The notes: generated by a model not told the origin, from the sequence alone. Shown: positions 26,701-34,925, counted from the stretch's first letter. The stretch is 64,000 bases of DNA from Aphrocallistes beatrix (GCA_963281255.1 OY725506.1:2523001-2587000); one strand, 5' to 3'. A program made the numbers and translations.

Positions 26701-29700
26701 TCCAGGTTGGGAACCACTGGCTTAGTTGATTTTACTTACTATCAGAGTATTAAAGGAGCAGCGCTCTTATTTTTGAGGAGCTAGCTCCTTTTAACTCGGC
26801 AATGACACGGGATCCATTCTATTTATAGCAGGGACCCGCATTTCTAAGGTTTCCCCGCCCAAAATGACTTAATCAAATGAGTTAGCAAATTCCATAGTAT
26901 ATTGATGGGTTTTAATAAAGCTTGTTCTCACAATTTCCCTGATATCTAACATTTTTTCTCAACATTTCCTACTGAAATTCAACTAGGGTGAGTTTAAATT
27001 AGAAAATGACATTAAAAAGAAATGTATTAGTATTAAAATCTTTATTTTTTTCAAATATTGTTTGAATTTTGCAAAAAATATCATTGTATAACCCATATTT
27101 TCCAAAAGGTTAATCAGACCCCAACCAGCAGGAACCTTAAACGACAGATTTACAGATCTTAGTGGGCCGCCCGAGGTTATGTTGGCCTCACAGGCTCAGC
27201 ATAACTTTGGTGGTATTTCTCAATTATAATTATAATATCAAATTCCATTAACTGCATAGACTTCTATAAAGTATGTAGGCGTCCATTTTGTATTTTGAAA
27301 TCTCGCATTCGCTGAAGCTATTAGACATTGTGAAATGTATTACGTGTTGTTAAATAGGAAGTCGTATTTTTGAGTCAATTGGTAGTGTTGCGTTACTTCA
27401 ACTGCGATTTTTCACACCTGATTTTCACACATTTTTAAGCGTTATTAATATAGATTTTCAGAAAAACAATCAAGGGACAGGTTGAATCGAAAAATTGAAT
27501 TTTTCAATGGAATGTTGGTACATTCCTACGTTGCTATGGGAACGCGTTTTTACCTTTTGAGATGATCCAGTGTTCACAAAATGGTTTAGGAACCAAAGAA
27601 AAGTAACAGATTGCCTATCAAATACGCTTCACTCTCCAGAAATGAATGGTTCCCATCATAGGCGCTAAGTGGGTACATGGGAGGGGAGCGTGGTGCTAGG
27701 CAATGGAGCAGTGGAGGAAGCTGTGGTATGGCAGGACTTCACACAAACTTATAGGTTACAACTAAACCCCAAAATTATGTTAATTGAGCCTAAATATATA
27801 TCTCAATTACATTTTTCTTCCAATATAATCCGAAATTTTCTTTTCCCTAGGTAACAACAATAGCTGTATATCGATATTTGAGCATCTAAGATTTAACCCC
27901 CCCCCCCTTTCCGTCGCTCGATCTTGCCCCCCCAGGTTTTATTCCATTTTCCAAAATTTGGTGCCTATGGTTCCCATACATAGAAGTTAATATCAAATTT
28001 CATCGGTTAATTGGGAACCCACTTAATCGGGACAAAATTTCCGAGACCAAAATGTCCCGATTAAGCGGAGTCACCTGTATTGTCTTGAACACCAAACTTA
28101 TAGATACTTTCCAACTGTCCCGTTTTTGGCGGGACGTCCCGCTTTTTTTACTCTTATATTGAGCTAATTTTTCCGAGTGTCCCGCTTTTACGTGAAATTT
28201 CCCCATTATGTCCCGCTTTTTTATCCAATGTATAGTACATTTCTATTGCGTCCCGCCATGTCCCGCCAAATTCAACGCTGCGTCCCGCTTTTATCATGGC
28301 TCAGGTTGGCATGTATGCTTATAGATTGTTATATTTTGAATAAATGAAAAGGAAACCTGCAGAATCTGATCTCCCACGTTGAGTCCACTCTTAGCAGCAG
28401 CTGAGCCAGCATCAACCCAAGACACAAACACACCAAGATTGTACTCAGCACCGCCTCTGATACTGAACCCGAGATCTCCGAGAGTGTCTCTCTTCAGAGT
28501 AACCTTCTTAATCCCTCCGTCAACAGGAGTACTAGAACCTAAAATATAGTAATTTATTCCAAACGAATACTGTAATATCCTAGAATAGAAACTAGGCTGC
28601 AACGAATATTCGAATATTCGTCCGTTTTCGGTGCTCTCGATAATTCCCAGAGGGGTGTAGGAAGGGGGCAGGGGGTAGAAATGGGCAATGCAGCTAGGGT
28701 GGCGGCAGAGGAGTAGCCAGGGTGCGGCACATGGGGCCTAGGCCCAGTGTTTCCCTCAGGATTATTGGGAAGCGGTGTTAATTTTTGCAGTTATATTCGG
28801 GTAAATTGCATTATTTAACAGCGAAATAACATTTTTCGACAAGCTAAACGTGCTAAATAGCGCGGCTTGGCGGGAAACACTGCCTAGGCACTGCAACCTC
28901 AAATGTGCCCACTAAAATGTCACAAATTAGCATTGGGTGCCGCAACCCTCTCACGGAATAGACTGGAATTGCTGCACCTAAAATTGTGCTGGCTATGTCT
29001 TTGGGTGATGCCAGGAATTCCCCGACAGGAGGACTAAATTAAATTAGAGTGTCTTTTCTCAATTTCTTCAAATTCTTCCCCGATCGATTATTAAGCTTCC
29101 CCCACAGAGGGCTAGCGTTCCCCGATGGGGGGGGGGGGGTTGTAGCTAATGTTGCCGTATCATGAACAAAACTCATAGATTTGACCATTTTCATGAGCTT
29201 TTGAGTTGTGGCATGAACTTGACATGAACCATGAACTTTGGCATGAACTTTTTACTTTTGGCATGAGCATGGCAAAATAGTTCTTTGATTCGACATGAAC
29301 ATGACATGAACTTGGCAAAACATTTAATGCTGTATGGCATGAATATACTAAGCAGTCCATATGGCAACGCTGGTCGTAACCAAAGGTGTAGCTAGCACAA
29401 TTTAGGTGGGCAATTCCAGTATATTCCGTGAGAGGATTGCGGCACCCAATGCTAATTTGTGAAATTTTAGTGGGCACAGTCTTTGAGGTTGCGGCCTAGG
29501 CCCCATGTGTCGCACCCTGGTTACGCCTCTGGTTGTAGCCCCCTTGCCCAATGTTTCCCGCAAAGCGCGTTAAATGACACGCTTAACTTTTTCCCAAAAC
29601 AAAATATTTTAAAAACTTCAAGGCGCTTTAAACTGTGTTAAAGCGTATCAAAAGCGTGTTAAAGCGTGTCAAAGCGTGTCAAAAGCACGTCGACGCGTTG

Positions 29701-32700
29701 CTAAATGAGCGCATTCGAAAAATCTTGTGGGAAACACTGCCCTTTCGGGGTGTTTTGGGTCCGGAGTAGAGATGGGTGATGTCAAAAGAATAGATGCGAA
29801 CATCTCTCTTGGATAGTTATAACGTTAAGAATGGCTGTCACATTGTAACATAATCACGATGTATATTTACCTCCAAATAAAAGGTAAGTTAAATGAAAAT
29901 AATTGCTCATTAGAGTTAAAAAAAAACAGCTGTAGATGTGAATATATAAGAATAAATTTTCCTGTGGGAGGTAAACTATCCAAAATCTACCTTAAAAAGA
30001 AAACAGCTAACAAAAAGAAATATTTTCACGAAATGTGTGTCCCAGCTCGGACATATTGGACATTCCGGGTGAATTCCAGGGTATAACCAGTCTTTATCAA
30101 ACATTCATTCTAATAAAGGACGACTCGAATTAGAGTTAAAACCCAAATTACGTTCCTTGATTTGAAGAGAAAGCCCAATCAACAGAATAAACGACCCATA
30201 AGATTTACGATGCCTATGCCTTTTTTAAGGGAGATCTTGGTGTAAAAATTACACCACGATTATTGGGAGTTATACCGTTATACCACGATTCATAGTTTTT
30301 CGGTGGTTAAGTTCATAGTTTTACACCCAAGGATTATCTAGGAGCATGAGACGCTCCTTTAGGCGTATGATTTTAAGCCCACAGGCGTTTAGGAGCGTGA
30401 AACTTTAATATATTACCTAATTTACCCTATACAGTAGAACTCGGATAAGACGTACCCTTCGGGAAGGAATTATTAGTACGTACTAGCTGAGTTTGTACCA
30501 GGGATTTACTTGCTACTTTTTTTATGGACATGGTTAAATTAAGAAAATTATGATTCTGAAATGCTCAAATATATCTGCAAATCGCTCGATGCGCCCTCGT
30601 TTCGGTCTTATACTGCACAATAATAATAATTTCTTCTCCTCACGCCAACTAAATGCCGGTCAAAAAATAAGTAGCAAGTAAAAAATAAGTAATGAGTGAG
30701 TAAGACTAAATCTAAAATGGAGGGAAAAATAAAGTAGCAAGTAAACGGTTGGCAAAGAAAAATCCGTACAACTTTTTTTTTGCCAGTTCTGGAATTCCTG
30801 GTTTGTAAACATAGAAATCTATATTATAGATGGATTTTGGTTCAGAGTTCTACTATATTATAGATAATGTTATTTTTCGATTTAGGCATATGAAAACATA
30901 TGTGGGCATGGACATGCTAAGCAGTTCATGGTAACACGGTACTAACCAGACCAGTGGCGCCTTCCCTCCCCCCCCCCACTTCTTTGTCTAGCAAAACCTT
31001 ATAATAAAAAGTCGAGAGAGCATGCTCGTTATATACTCCATTGGGGTAAGCAGAACTTTCGTCCCCGGAATTTTTGTCTCATTAGAGACTAAAATAAACG
31101 GGCACTAATATGTAAGGAATGGAAATTGAGGCTTTTGGAGTGGAGTATGTTTGAAAAAATGGTGAAAATGAGGCATTTTGATTGAGAAATCAATAGGTGC
31201 GAAAAGGGCATTTCAGGGGACGAAAGTTCCGCCATTCTTCCATTGGTTACCAGCATCATACCTACTTATAATAGTAGGAAGTTATTACATATATGAAACT
31301 TCTCGAACTAATTTAAACCAATTTTACATCAGGATTTTTATAGGTGATACTCCGTACGGAAAGTACAGTATCTAGGGCGTATGTAGTAGATTCAAATCAG
31401 TAAATACTTGTACTACATTTTTTGAATATAAAGAAGGTATAAATGTAAGGAGCATGCTCTCTCGACTTTTCAATACCTCCACTGTTTATTTCTTTACTTA
31501 TGACCAGGGGTGTAGTGCCCAAATTTCTTTGGGGGGAGCGCTTATAAAAGAATATAATATATTCTTTTATAAGCGTTCCCCCAAAAGAATTTTTTTCGCT
31601 TTTTCGGACATATGAAGAGAGGCTTAGAGAGTTATGTCGCGCGAAAACGTTGCAAAAAGTGTAATTGTCCCGCTTTTTCAGCCTACAGGTATAATACAAA
31701 TATACGATGTCCCGCGATATAACTCAATGTCCCGCTAAAAGTACTACTTATGTCCCGTTATTTTCCATGCAGAGTTTGGCATGTATGCTTTCAGTACATT
31801 ATAAAACAGTCGACTCCACAATCCATTCTTGCCAAACGATTCTATAGGTAATAACAATCGTCAAGTTAAAGTGAGGGAGCGCCGATCTCCCTTGAATTTG
31901 TAGTGAGGCAGGGTTTCATACAGAGGGTGGTAGGGGGGGGCACTTGACCCTCCTACTCATTCAAGTGCCCCCCTAGAAATAAAATGAAGAAATACAATGA
32001 AGCATTAAATGAAGAGATGTGATCTAGTGCTTGCCCCCTTTCAAATTTAGATATCCCAGATTGCCCCCTTGCATGCAAATCCTGTATGAAACACTGGTGA
32101 GGGAGCGCTGCTCCCCCTCAGGGTTTCATTCAGTTTTCCAAAGTCATACGCCTAAATGAGCGCCACCATTTTTCTACGCGCCTAAACTCAGCATTTTTAT
32201 ATATGTTTATGCTACGCGCCTAAGTAGGCGTATGCCGCGCGGCTAAATCATGATCCATGGGACCAAATACGCGCCTCTAGGCGCGCCCAGTACGCCTGGA
32301 TGAAAGCCTGCTCCCCCTACACTACACCCCTGCTTATGACTTACCAATCCTTTACTTATGACTTACCAAGATTCCTAGGCAGTGTCTGTGCACGTTGTTT
32401 AGCTTCATAATGTTCCTGCAGTTTCATCCTCAACGGTTTTCGTGTAGTCAGCAGGCCATGGCGAACTAACAGCTGGTTGTACTTGGGGACATCAGCTGGT
32501 TTGAGTATTTTCCGAATCGGATTGATGAGAGTTCGTCTCGGTCCCGTGTTGAACAATGGTAAGAGTGCATCGACGAAATCTGTCAAGTTTCTCTCTTTTT
32601 GATATTTGTTATAAGCGAGATGGAAGTGTTGCTGCTCTAAGTCGTTGAGGTGAAGTGAAAGGCCGAAAATTAGCTCGTCGAAAGTGGGTGATGTTGTGAG

Positions 32701-32718
32701 GTATTTAGATTGTGCCAT
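14421..32718 (-). CDS. Whirlin/harmonin-family PDZ scaffold, 13 exons, 1,110 aa
   Basis: Exons (minus strand): 32718-32367, 28538-28357, 26051-25754, 24969-24600, 23201-23010, 22632-22405, 22287-22099, 21964-21832, 21711-21464, 19499-19337, 17421-17127, 15815-15494, 14781-14421. All introns are GT-AG, phases agree, and the total of 3,333 nt is a whole number of codons. Domains: HN1 (about 10-95), PDZ1 (127-210), PDZ2 (252-334; DLGFSIRGG loop in both), HN2 (403-475), a charged coiled coil (about 560-960), PDZ3 (1018-1103), and a C-terminal ETSF that fits a class I PDZ ligand. Whirlin and PDZD7 have two HN domains, while harmonin has a coiled coil before PDZ3; this protein has both. In vertebrates the family organises actin-based stereocilia and microvilli. 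A role at microvilli is inference. The ATG at 32718 was chosen because codons further upstream lie in a MITE. Confidence 0.88.
15195..15370. repeat. Family M fragment in the last scaffold intron
   Basis: It shares the GAGCGAGCAACGG, GGGGCTTGCC and CTCAAATATCGATCTACAG blocks with copies at 27657-27969 and 43286-43585. Confidence 0.6.
15418..15474. repeat. Family B fragment
   Basis: It is an inverted TCCGCTTAATCGGGA / CCAGATTAAGCGGAG pair, 20 bp downstream of the exon 12 donor. Confidence 0.6.
15494..15815 (-). CDS. Scaffold exon 12 (linker before PDZ3)
   Basis: It begins DSPLHGQDDYDP and ends at the donor AAGAG|GTATGG. Two other GT sites, at 15473 and 15467, leave the wrong phase for exon 13. 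The retained-intron side holds a family B fragment. Confidence 0.78.
15952..17030. mobile_element. 1.08-kb palindromic foldback element with 8-bp target duplication
   Basis: Two arms of about 510 bp are nearly identical in inverted orientation around a centre near 16,490. The ends ATAGCCTACTGTATAAGG and its inverse are flanked by AGTCTATC at 15944-15951 and 17031-17038. It lies in scaffold intron 11, so the pre-mRNA could fold into a long hairpin. Confidence 0.88.
17127..17421 (-). CDS. Scaffold exon 11 (coiled coil)
   Basis: It begins ARKQAEERMFKQ and encodes a long Arg/Glu/Ala helix that ends in an acidic stretch. The acceptor is TGTATAG and the donor GAAG|GTTTGG. Confidence 0.8.
17685..18733. 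mobile_element. Second palindromic foldback element
   Basis: The arms of about 510 bp run from CATAGCCTACTTAATATACGG to its inverse near 18733, with a centre near 18,210. It shares blocks such as GTTGCTATGGAAAC with the element at 15952-17030, so both belong to one family. It lies in scaffold intron 10. Confidence 0.85.
19337..19499 (-). CDS. Scaffold exon 10 (coiled coil)
   Basis: It encodes an Ala/Glu/Lys/Arg-rich helix with KRQAERQAKKK. The acceptor is TAAATAG and the donor CTCAG|GTTAGA. Confidence 0.8.
19799..21322. mobile_element. Third foldback copy, internally deleted and split by a mariner-like palindrome
   Basis: The left end (ATAGCCTACTGCATAAGG) and the right end (TAGTAGGCTATGG) match the element at 15952-17030. 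The left arm is mostly intact, the right arm is shortened, and the element is interrupted near its right end by the insertion at 20538-21310. It lies in scaffold intron 9. Confidence 0.78.
20538..21310. mobile_element. Mariner-like non-autonomous palindromic element
   Basis: The ends CAGGATGACCCATAAGTTC and GAACTTATGGGTCACCCTG are flanked by TA on both sides, the mariner/Tc1 target. The inverted arms span about 235 bp (20538-20773 against 21082-21310). Confidence 0.85.
21464..21711 (-). CDS. Scaffold exon 9 (coiled coil)
   Basis: It starts VRREVEEEF and continues as a charged helix to ENEQ. The acceptor is TTATTTAG and the donor AAAA|GTAATT. Confidence 0.8.
21832..21964 (-). CDS. Scaffold exon 8 (coiled coil)
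   Basis: It encodes a heptad-like helix including LKKERDDQLRLEDEL. The donor GACAGG|GTTTGT is chosen to keep the frame with exon 9; GTTT|GTAAAT nearby would not. Confidence 0.78.
22099..22287 (-). CDS. Scaffold exon 7 (start of coiled coil)
   Basis: It is open in the required phase. It encodes an Asp run (YYDDDDDIM), then a charged helix rich in Arg/Glu. The acceptor is AAATTAG and the donor CAGAG|GTAAAG. Confidence 0.82.
22405..22632 (-). CDS. Scaffold exon 6 (acidic linker)
   Basis: It continues HN2 with HHDKIRNQMQ and then a low-complexity acidic/Ser linker. The acceptor is CCATAG and the donor CGCAG|GTAATT. Confidence 0.82.
22680..22825. repeat. Small inverted repeat
   Basis: GAGACTGTATATTTTGATCAG and the mirrored CTGATCATAATATACAGTCTC bracket a shorter ATTCCACATATCTGATCA pair. 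Intronic, with no coding potential. Confidence 0.65.
23010..23201 (-). CDS. Scaffold exon 5 (HN2 domain)
   Basis: It encodes a second HN-type helical domain, including EANTIMYYLNEY and VFMRDILDILDS. The acceptor is TTGTCTAG and the donor GACAG|GTTGGA. Confidence 0.85.
23270..23545. mobile_element. Family S element with GC-rich hairpin
   Basis: It contains a perfect hairpin around GGCGGACACAAAGTGTCCGCC and the segment CGCGCAGCGCAAGCAAGCG. Both the AAACTCGATTAATGTTTGTG end and the GC-rich segment reappear at 56425-56715 in reverse. Confidence 0.55.
23748..23830. repeat. Small inverted repeat
   Basis: AATCTGTGTAATCAGTCATT is mirrored by AATGACTGATTAAACAGATT. Intronic. Confidence 0.6.
23855..24484. 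mobile_element. Palindromic foldback element, about 630 bp
   Basis: The ends are AAAAAAACTCACTTTTTTCT and a mirrored copy at 24440-24484, each followed by AGTTCGCTCTC. The arms of about 290 bp meet near 24,165. It lies in scaffold intron 4. Confidence 0.8.
24600..24969 (-). CDS. Scaffold exon 4 (PDZ2, second half)
   Basis: It reads LFIVEVEPNSTAEYVGLLPG and continues to the end of PDZ2, followed by a basic linker. The acceptor is TTTCTAG and the donor CATAG|GTAAGG. Confidence 0.87.
25019..25142. mobile_element. Family I MITE
   Basis: The ends CCAGAGGCGTAGCCA and CTAGGCTACGCCTCTG enclose a GGTTGCGGCACCCAATGC block. Related copies lie at about 28697-28998 and 29388-29533. Confidence 0.7.
25196..25495. 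repeat. Degenerate minisatellite of AATCCCACAG-type units
   Basis: Irregular repeats of ACAGGAAATCCCAC and CACACGGAAT run into ATTCCC tracts, which then mirror as GGGAAT. Overlapping open frames occur on both strands but reflect the repeat only. Confidence 0.7.
25754..26051 (-). CDS. Scaffold exon 3 (end of PDZ1, start of PDZ2)
   Basis: It begins with VNGVSFEGISH, completing PDZ1, and carries a WIDPVSGQ linker and the PDZ2 DLGFSIRGG loop. The donor CTAG|GTTTGA is weak but fixes the reading frame with exon 4. Confidence 0.85.
26096..26467. mobile_element. Family C (pogo/Tigger-like) MITE with an H element nested inside
   Basis: The ends CAGTAGAACTAGG and GTTCTACTG are flanked by TA. The body is split by the H element at 26196-26387. 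Confidence 0.8.
26196..26387. mobile_element. Family H MITE (hAT-like)
   Basis: It starts CAGGGTATTATACAGCC and is flanked by ATTCCCAT at 26188-26195 and 26388-26395, a perfect 8-bp duplication inside family C. It carries the TACGCCTAA and TAGGCGTATG-type blocks of the family. Confidence 0.85.
26564..26719. mobile_element. hAT-like MITE with perfect 8-bp target duplication
   Basis: The ends CAGGAGTATTCAACC and GGTTGGGAACCACTG are flanked by GCTTAGTT at 26556-26563 and 26720-26727. It contains repeated CTGTGGACCCC blocks. Confidence 0.88.
27240..27600. repeat. Single arm of the foldback family
   Basis: The GGTACATTCCTACGTTGCTATGG-like block and its surroundings resemble the arms of the element at 15952-17030, but no mirrored partner follows. 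Confidence 0.45.
27657..27969. mobile_element. Family M MITE with perfect 8-bp target duplication
   Basis: The ends CATAGGCGCTAAG and TTGGTGCCTATG are flanked by GTTCCCAT at 27649-27656 and 27970-27977. An inverted relative lies at 43286-43585 and a fragment at 15195-15370. Confidence 0.85.
28003..28078. repeat. Family B-like fragment
   Basis: It contains CACTTAATCGGGAC and CCCGATTAAGCGGAG, the inverted pair typical of family B. Confidence 0.6.
28105..28317 (+). mobile_element. Family A MITE
   Basis: A typical 213-bp copy from TACTTTCCAACTGTCCCG to GGTTGGCATGTATG, flanked by CTTATAGA at 28097-28104 and 28318-28325. It carries GGCGGGACGTCCCGC. Confidence 0.88.
28357..28538 (-). CDS. Scaffold exon 2 (PDZ1, first half)
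   Basis: The acceptor follows TATTTTAG. The exon includes GDLGFSIRGG and ends in CTGCAG|GTTTCC. It starts with a split Gly codon and ends in phase 0. Confidence 0.88.
28697..28998. mobile_element. Family I element interrupted by a family G element
   Basis: Family I halves lie on both sides of 28745-28882. The inner element has ends CAGTGTTTCCC and GGGAAACACTG and flanks CCTAGGCC / CCTAGGCA, seven of eight matching. Confidence 0.75.
29150..29365. repeat. GGCATGAACTT short repeats
   Basis: Irregular copies of CATGAACTTGGCATGAAC form a low-complexity array. No gene. Confidence 0.55.
29388..29533. mobile_element. Family I MITE
   Basis: It runs from CCAAAGGTGTAGCTAGC to GGTTACGCCTCTGG and includes the TTGCGGCACCCAATGC block shared with 25019-25142. 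Confidence 0.65.
29550..29745. mobile_element. Family G element
   Basis: The ends CAATGTTTCCCGCAA and TTGTGGGAAACACTG enclose repeats of AAAGCGTGTT. The right part resembles 56895-57008. Confidence 0.65.
30240..30900. mobile_element. Nested H, C and unnamed elements in scaffold intron 1
   Basis: Family H blocks (GGAGCATGAGACGCTCCTTTAG) precede a family C element (CAGTAGAACTCGGATAAG at about 30432). C is split by an element of about 290 bp starting ACCAGGGATTTACTTG and ending GGAATTCCTGGT; the C half resumes near 30805. Exact borders are uncertain. Confidence 0.5.
31050..31240. repeat. Family J copy
   Basis: It shares long blocks with 55385-55560, including GGAATTTTTGTC, AGAGACTAAAATAAACGGG and GGCTTTTGGAGTGGAGTATG. 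No coding potential. Confidence 0.7.
31913..32097. mobile_element. Family K MITE
   Basis: The ends CAGGGTTTCATACAG and CTGTATGAAACACTG form a good inverted repeat; the flanks share GTGAGG. Confidence 0.7.
32119..32310. mobile_element. MITE with perfect 8-bp target duplication
   Basis: The ends CAGGGTTTCATTCAG and CTGGATGAAAGCCTG are flanked by CTCCCCCT at 32111-32118 and 32311-32318. The interior is rich in TACGCGCCTA blocks related to family H. Confidence 0.85.
32367..32718 (-). CDS. Scaffold exon 1 (HN1 domain)
   Basis: It encodes residues 1-117. The region around LNDLEQQHFHLAYNKYQ is the helical harmonin-N-like domain. The donor is TTG|GTAAGT. Confidence 0.85.
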
Positions 32719-32772
32719 AAAGGTACAATTATCTCTAAATATAAGACACTGCTGGAGAGTCAATAGGACTGT

Positions 32773-32954
32773 CACGAAAATATTGGTCCGGGGGATCAAT
32801 TTTTTCATGGAAAATTGGTCCTCCCCTGAAAATATTGGTCCTATATGGACCAATTTTCCATGGAATTTAGGGAAAATCGGTCCGGGGGGACCATTTATTC
32901 CATGGAAAATTGATCCCCCGGACCAAAGTTTTTGCGGACCAATTTTCCAGTGAC
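32773..32954. mobile_element. MITE directly upstream of the scaffold start codon
   Basis: It is flanked by AGGACTGT at 32765-32772 and 32955-32962. Repeated TTGGTCC / GGACCAATTTTCC blocks are arranged in inverted fashion. The ATG of the scaffold gene is 55 bp away, so this element lies in its 5' UTR or core promoter. Confidence 0.85.
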
Positions 32955-32964
32955 AGGACTGTTG

Positions 32965-33360
32965 AAAGGTATTTGAGATATATCGTAGTATTTTGAGATT
33001 TTGTTTCAGATACTCAAATGGTCTTGTGGTTCAATCGGTTTCATCGTAACTTGATAACCACCGCCACCAAATTGTGGCACATGACACAATTTAGGGGCAC
33101 GCGACTCAATTTACTATGGTGGAGCCCCATATGGACCATGGATAAAGCATATTTCTTTATTCATGGTCCATATGGGGTTCTAGCATAGTAAATTGTGTCG
33201 CGTGCCACTAAATTGTGTCGCGTGCCCTCAAATTGTGTCATGTGCCACAATTTGTGGCGGTGGTTATCAAGTTACGATGAAACCGATTGAACCACAAGGC
33301 CATTTGAGTATCCGAAACAAAATCTCAGAATACTACGATATAGTACGTATCTCAAAATAC
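32965..33360. repeat. Palindrome of about 395 bp upstream of the scaffold gene
   Basis: Arms of about 180 bp mirror each other around GGTCCATATGGGG-type sequence. They contain repeated AATTGTGTCGCGTGCC blocks. Confidence 0.8.
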
Positions 33361-33499
33361 CACGGTACTAATTAATCCATGGTTAGTTAATACTATTTCA
33401 AAATGAAAGTTGCAAGCACCTTAGGGGGCGTTACAAAGGGAAAGGTTGGGAAACACTGGTCTAGACTAACCGAAAATATTCTGTATTAGCTGTGTGAGA

Positions 33500-33755
33500 G
33501 CTATTACGGTCCTCCCAACAGTGGCCTGATTAAACAGTGATCCTATTAATTAATTAATTAATTAATTAATTAAGCGGAGTCGACTGTATTTAATATTATG
33601 ATATAGGAGTTCAGGAAAATTTTCGTGCGGCGGATGCGCCTGAATGATCACGATCAAAGCAGGAATTTACGTTCACGACCGTAGACGTCGTTGTTTTAAG
33701 TATCACGCATCAAAATGTGTGTGGCGCGAGGCGAAATTCATTTGCTTGAATGGTG
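33500..33755. repeat. Direct duplication, copy 1
   Basis: It starts in a family B remnant and continues through CGTGCGGCGGATGCGCCTG to GCGAAATTCATTTGCTTGAA. It matches 34370-34785. A (TTAA)n-like microsatellite lies at 33541-33575. Confidence 0.75.
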
Positions 33756-33816
33756 TAGTGATTTAAGTGAGTTACAACTAGAGACCAAGGTCCTTGGTTC
33801 GAATCTTGCTTAGATC
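33744..33816 (+). other. Weak tRNA-like A/B-box segment
   Basis: TGGTGTAGTGATTTA (33751) resembles an A box and GGTTCGAATC (33797) matches a B box 46 bp later. The acceptor and T stems do not pair well, so this is a degenerate tRNA-derived piece at best. Confidence 0.25.
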
Positions 33817-33856
33817 ACTACTTTCAGTTTCTATTATATTGCCTTGTCAGTGTAAT

Positions 33857-34136
33857 CAGCGGTGTTTTGCCCAAAATAGAAGTGGGGGGGCGCTTCCTTC
33901 CCGTAAAAAAGTTATATGTTTTTTCGTGAAATTTTAATCCCCTGATGGTCTAGAAATGGTGATAATAAGAAAGAGAAAAAGAATATGGTTAGTTTAAAAT
34001 GGCAATAATTGATTTGAATTTGTTATGCTACGTAATACATTATAAGGCTAAAATAAAAATAGTAGTCAGCATGAGGTAAGGAGCGCCCCCCAAGCGAAAA
34101 AAGTGTGGGGGCAGCGCCCCCCCCAAAACACCACTG
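33857..34136. mobile_element. hAT-like MITE with perfect 8-bp target duplication
   Basis: The ends CAGCGGTGTTTTGCCC and AAAACACCACTG are flanked by AGTGTAAT at 33849-33856 and 34137-34144. Confidence 0.88.
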
Positions 34137-34269
34137 AGTGTAATCTGAGCGAAGTACACTCTTAGAGAACTTCTTAGTGAACTGAAAAAAGCACTAAGGA
34201 TGTCATCAAAAAGTAAAGCAAGGTACGTATTATACTTTCATGCTACTGATAGTCGAGAATTTGAACATA

Positions 34270-34440
34270 CAGTCGACTCCACTTAATAGGGTCACATCGG
34301 TCAGAGGACATTTTTTCCCGATTAAGCGGAGAATCCTATTAACCGAAAATATTCTGTATTAACTTCTATGTGTGAGAGCTATTCCGTTCCTACCAAAAGT
34401 GGCCTGATTAAACAGTGATCCTATTAAGCGGAGTCGACTG
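34270..34440. mobile_element. Family B (pogo/Tigger-like) MITE
   Basis: The ends CAGTCGACTCCACTTAAT and AAGCGGAGTCGACTG are flanked by TA. The centre reads AACCGAAAATATTCTGTATT. Confidence 0.85.
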
Positions 34441-34785
34441 TATTTAATATTATGATATAGGAGGTCAGGAGAATTTTCGTGCGGCGGATGTGCCTGAATG
34501 ATCACGATCAAAGCAGGAATTTACGTTCACGACCGTAGACGTCGTTGTAATGATAATCAGGAGAGAAGCCAACATAAATCTCCAAAAATGATAGTTTAAC
34601 ATAGAATGCCCACTGGGGACACAGTGTCCCCGATATCGTGGATGTCTCCCAGACATTTTCTATGCAACTGAAGCCTTTAAAAGTGTGAAGCCATATAAAT
34701 GCTGGGCATTCTACAGTTAAGTATCACATCAAAATGTGTGTGGCGAGGCGAAATTCATTTGCTTGAATAGTGCAGTGATCTCAAT
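34370..34785. repeat. Direct duplication, copy 2, with a family R insertion
   Basis: It matches 33500-33755. It is interrupted at about 34549-34717, where an R element with TAGAATGCCCACTGG and GGGCATTCTACAGT ends is found. Confidence 0.7.
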
Positions 34786-34834
34786 CGTAAAGAAAAAAAT
34801 TCCCCAAAAAAATTTAGCTTAATTAGTTGCTCCA

Positions 34835-34925
34835 GGAATGTGTTGCGTCATTTCCGGTTTAAACTATTTTAACAGGGAAGCCATCTAAGTTTGGGGTAAT
34901 TACTATAAATAGAAAATCCCAAGGG
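34835..34925 (+). promoter_or_regulatory. Family Q promoter-like module
   Basis: It has TGCGTCATTTCCGGTTTAA (TCATTTCCGG at 34848) and TATAAATAG at 34904, 56 bp later. No gene start follows on this strand, so function is unproven. See the other Q copies. Confidence 0.6.

Larger units (their letters stand above)
31505..32332. mobile_element. hAT-like element with at least two further elements nested inside
   Basis: The ends CAGGGGTGTAGTGCCC and CACTACACCCCTG are flanked by CTTATGAC at 31497-31504 and 32333-32340. Inside lie a partial family A copy (about 31655-31790), a K element (31913-32097), another element (32119-32310) and a perfect hairpin AAAAGAATATAATATATTC near 31555. Its right end is about 30 bp from the exon 1 donor. 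Confidence 0.85.

Noticed and set aside
32719-32853. Longer scaffold N-terminus from upstream start codons
   Set aside because: The extra codons run into the MITE at 32773-32954 and look unlike coding sequence.
33797-33806. Functional tRNA gene at the B-box match
   Set aside because: The acceptor and T stems do not pair, and there is no clear anticodon arm.
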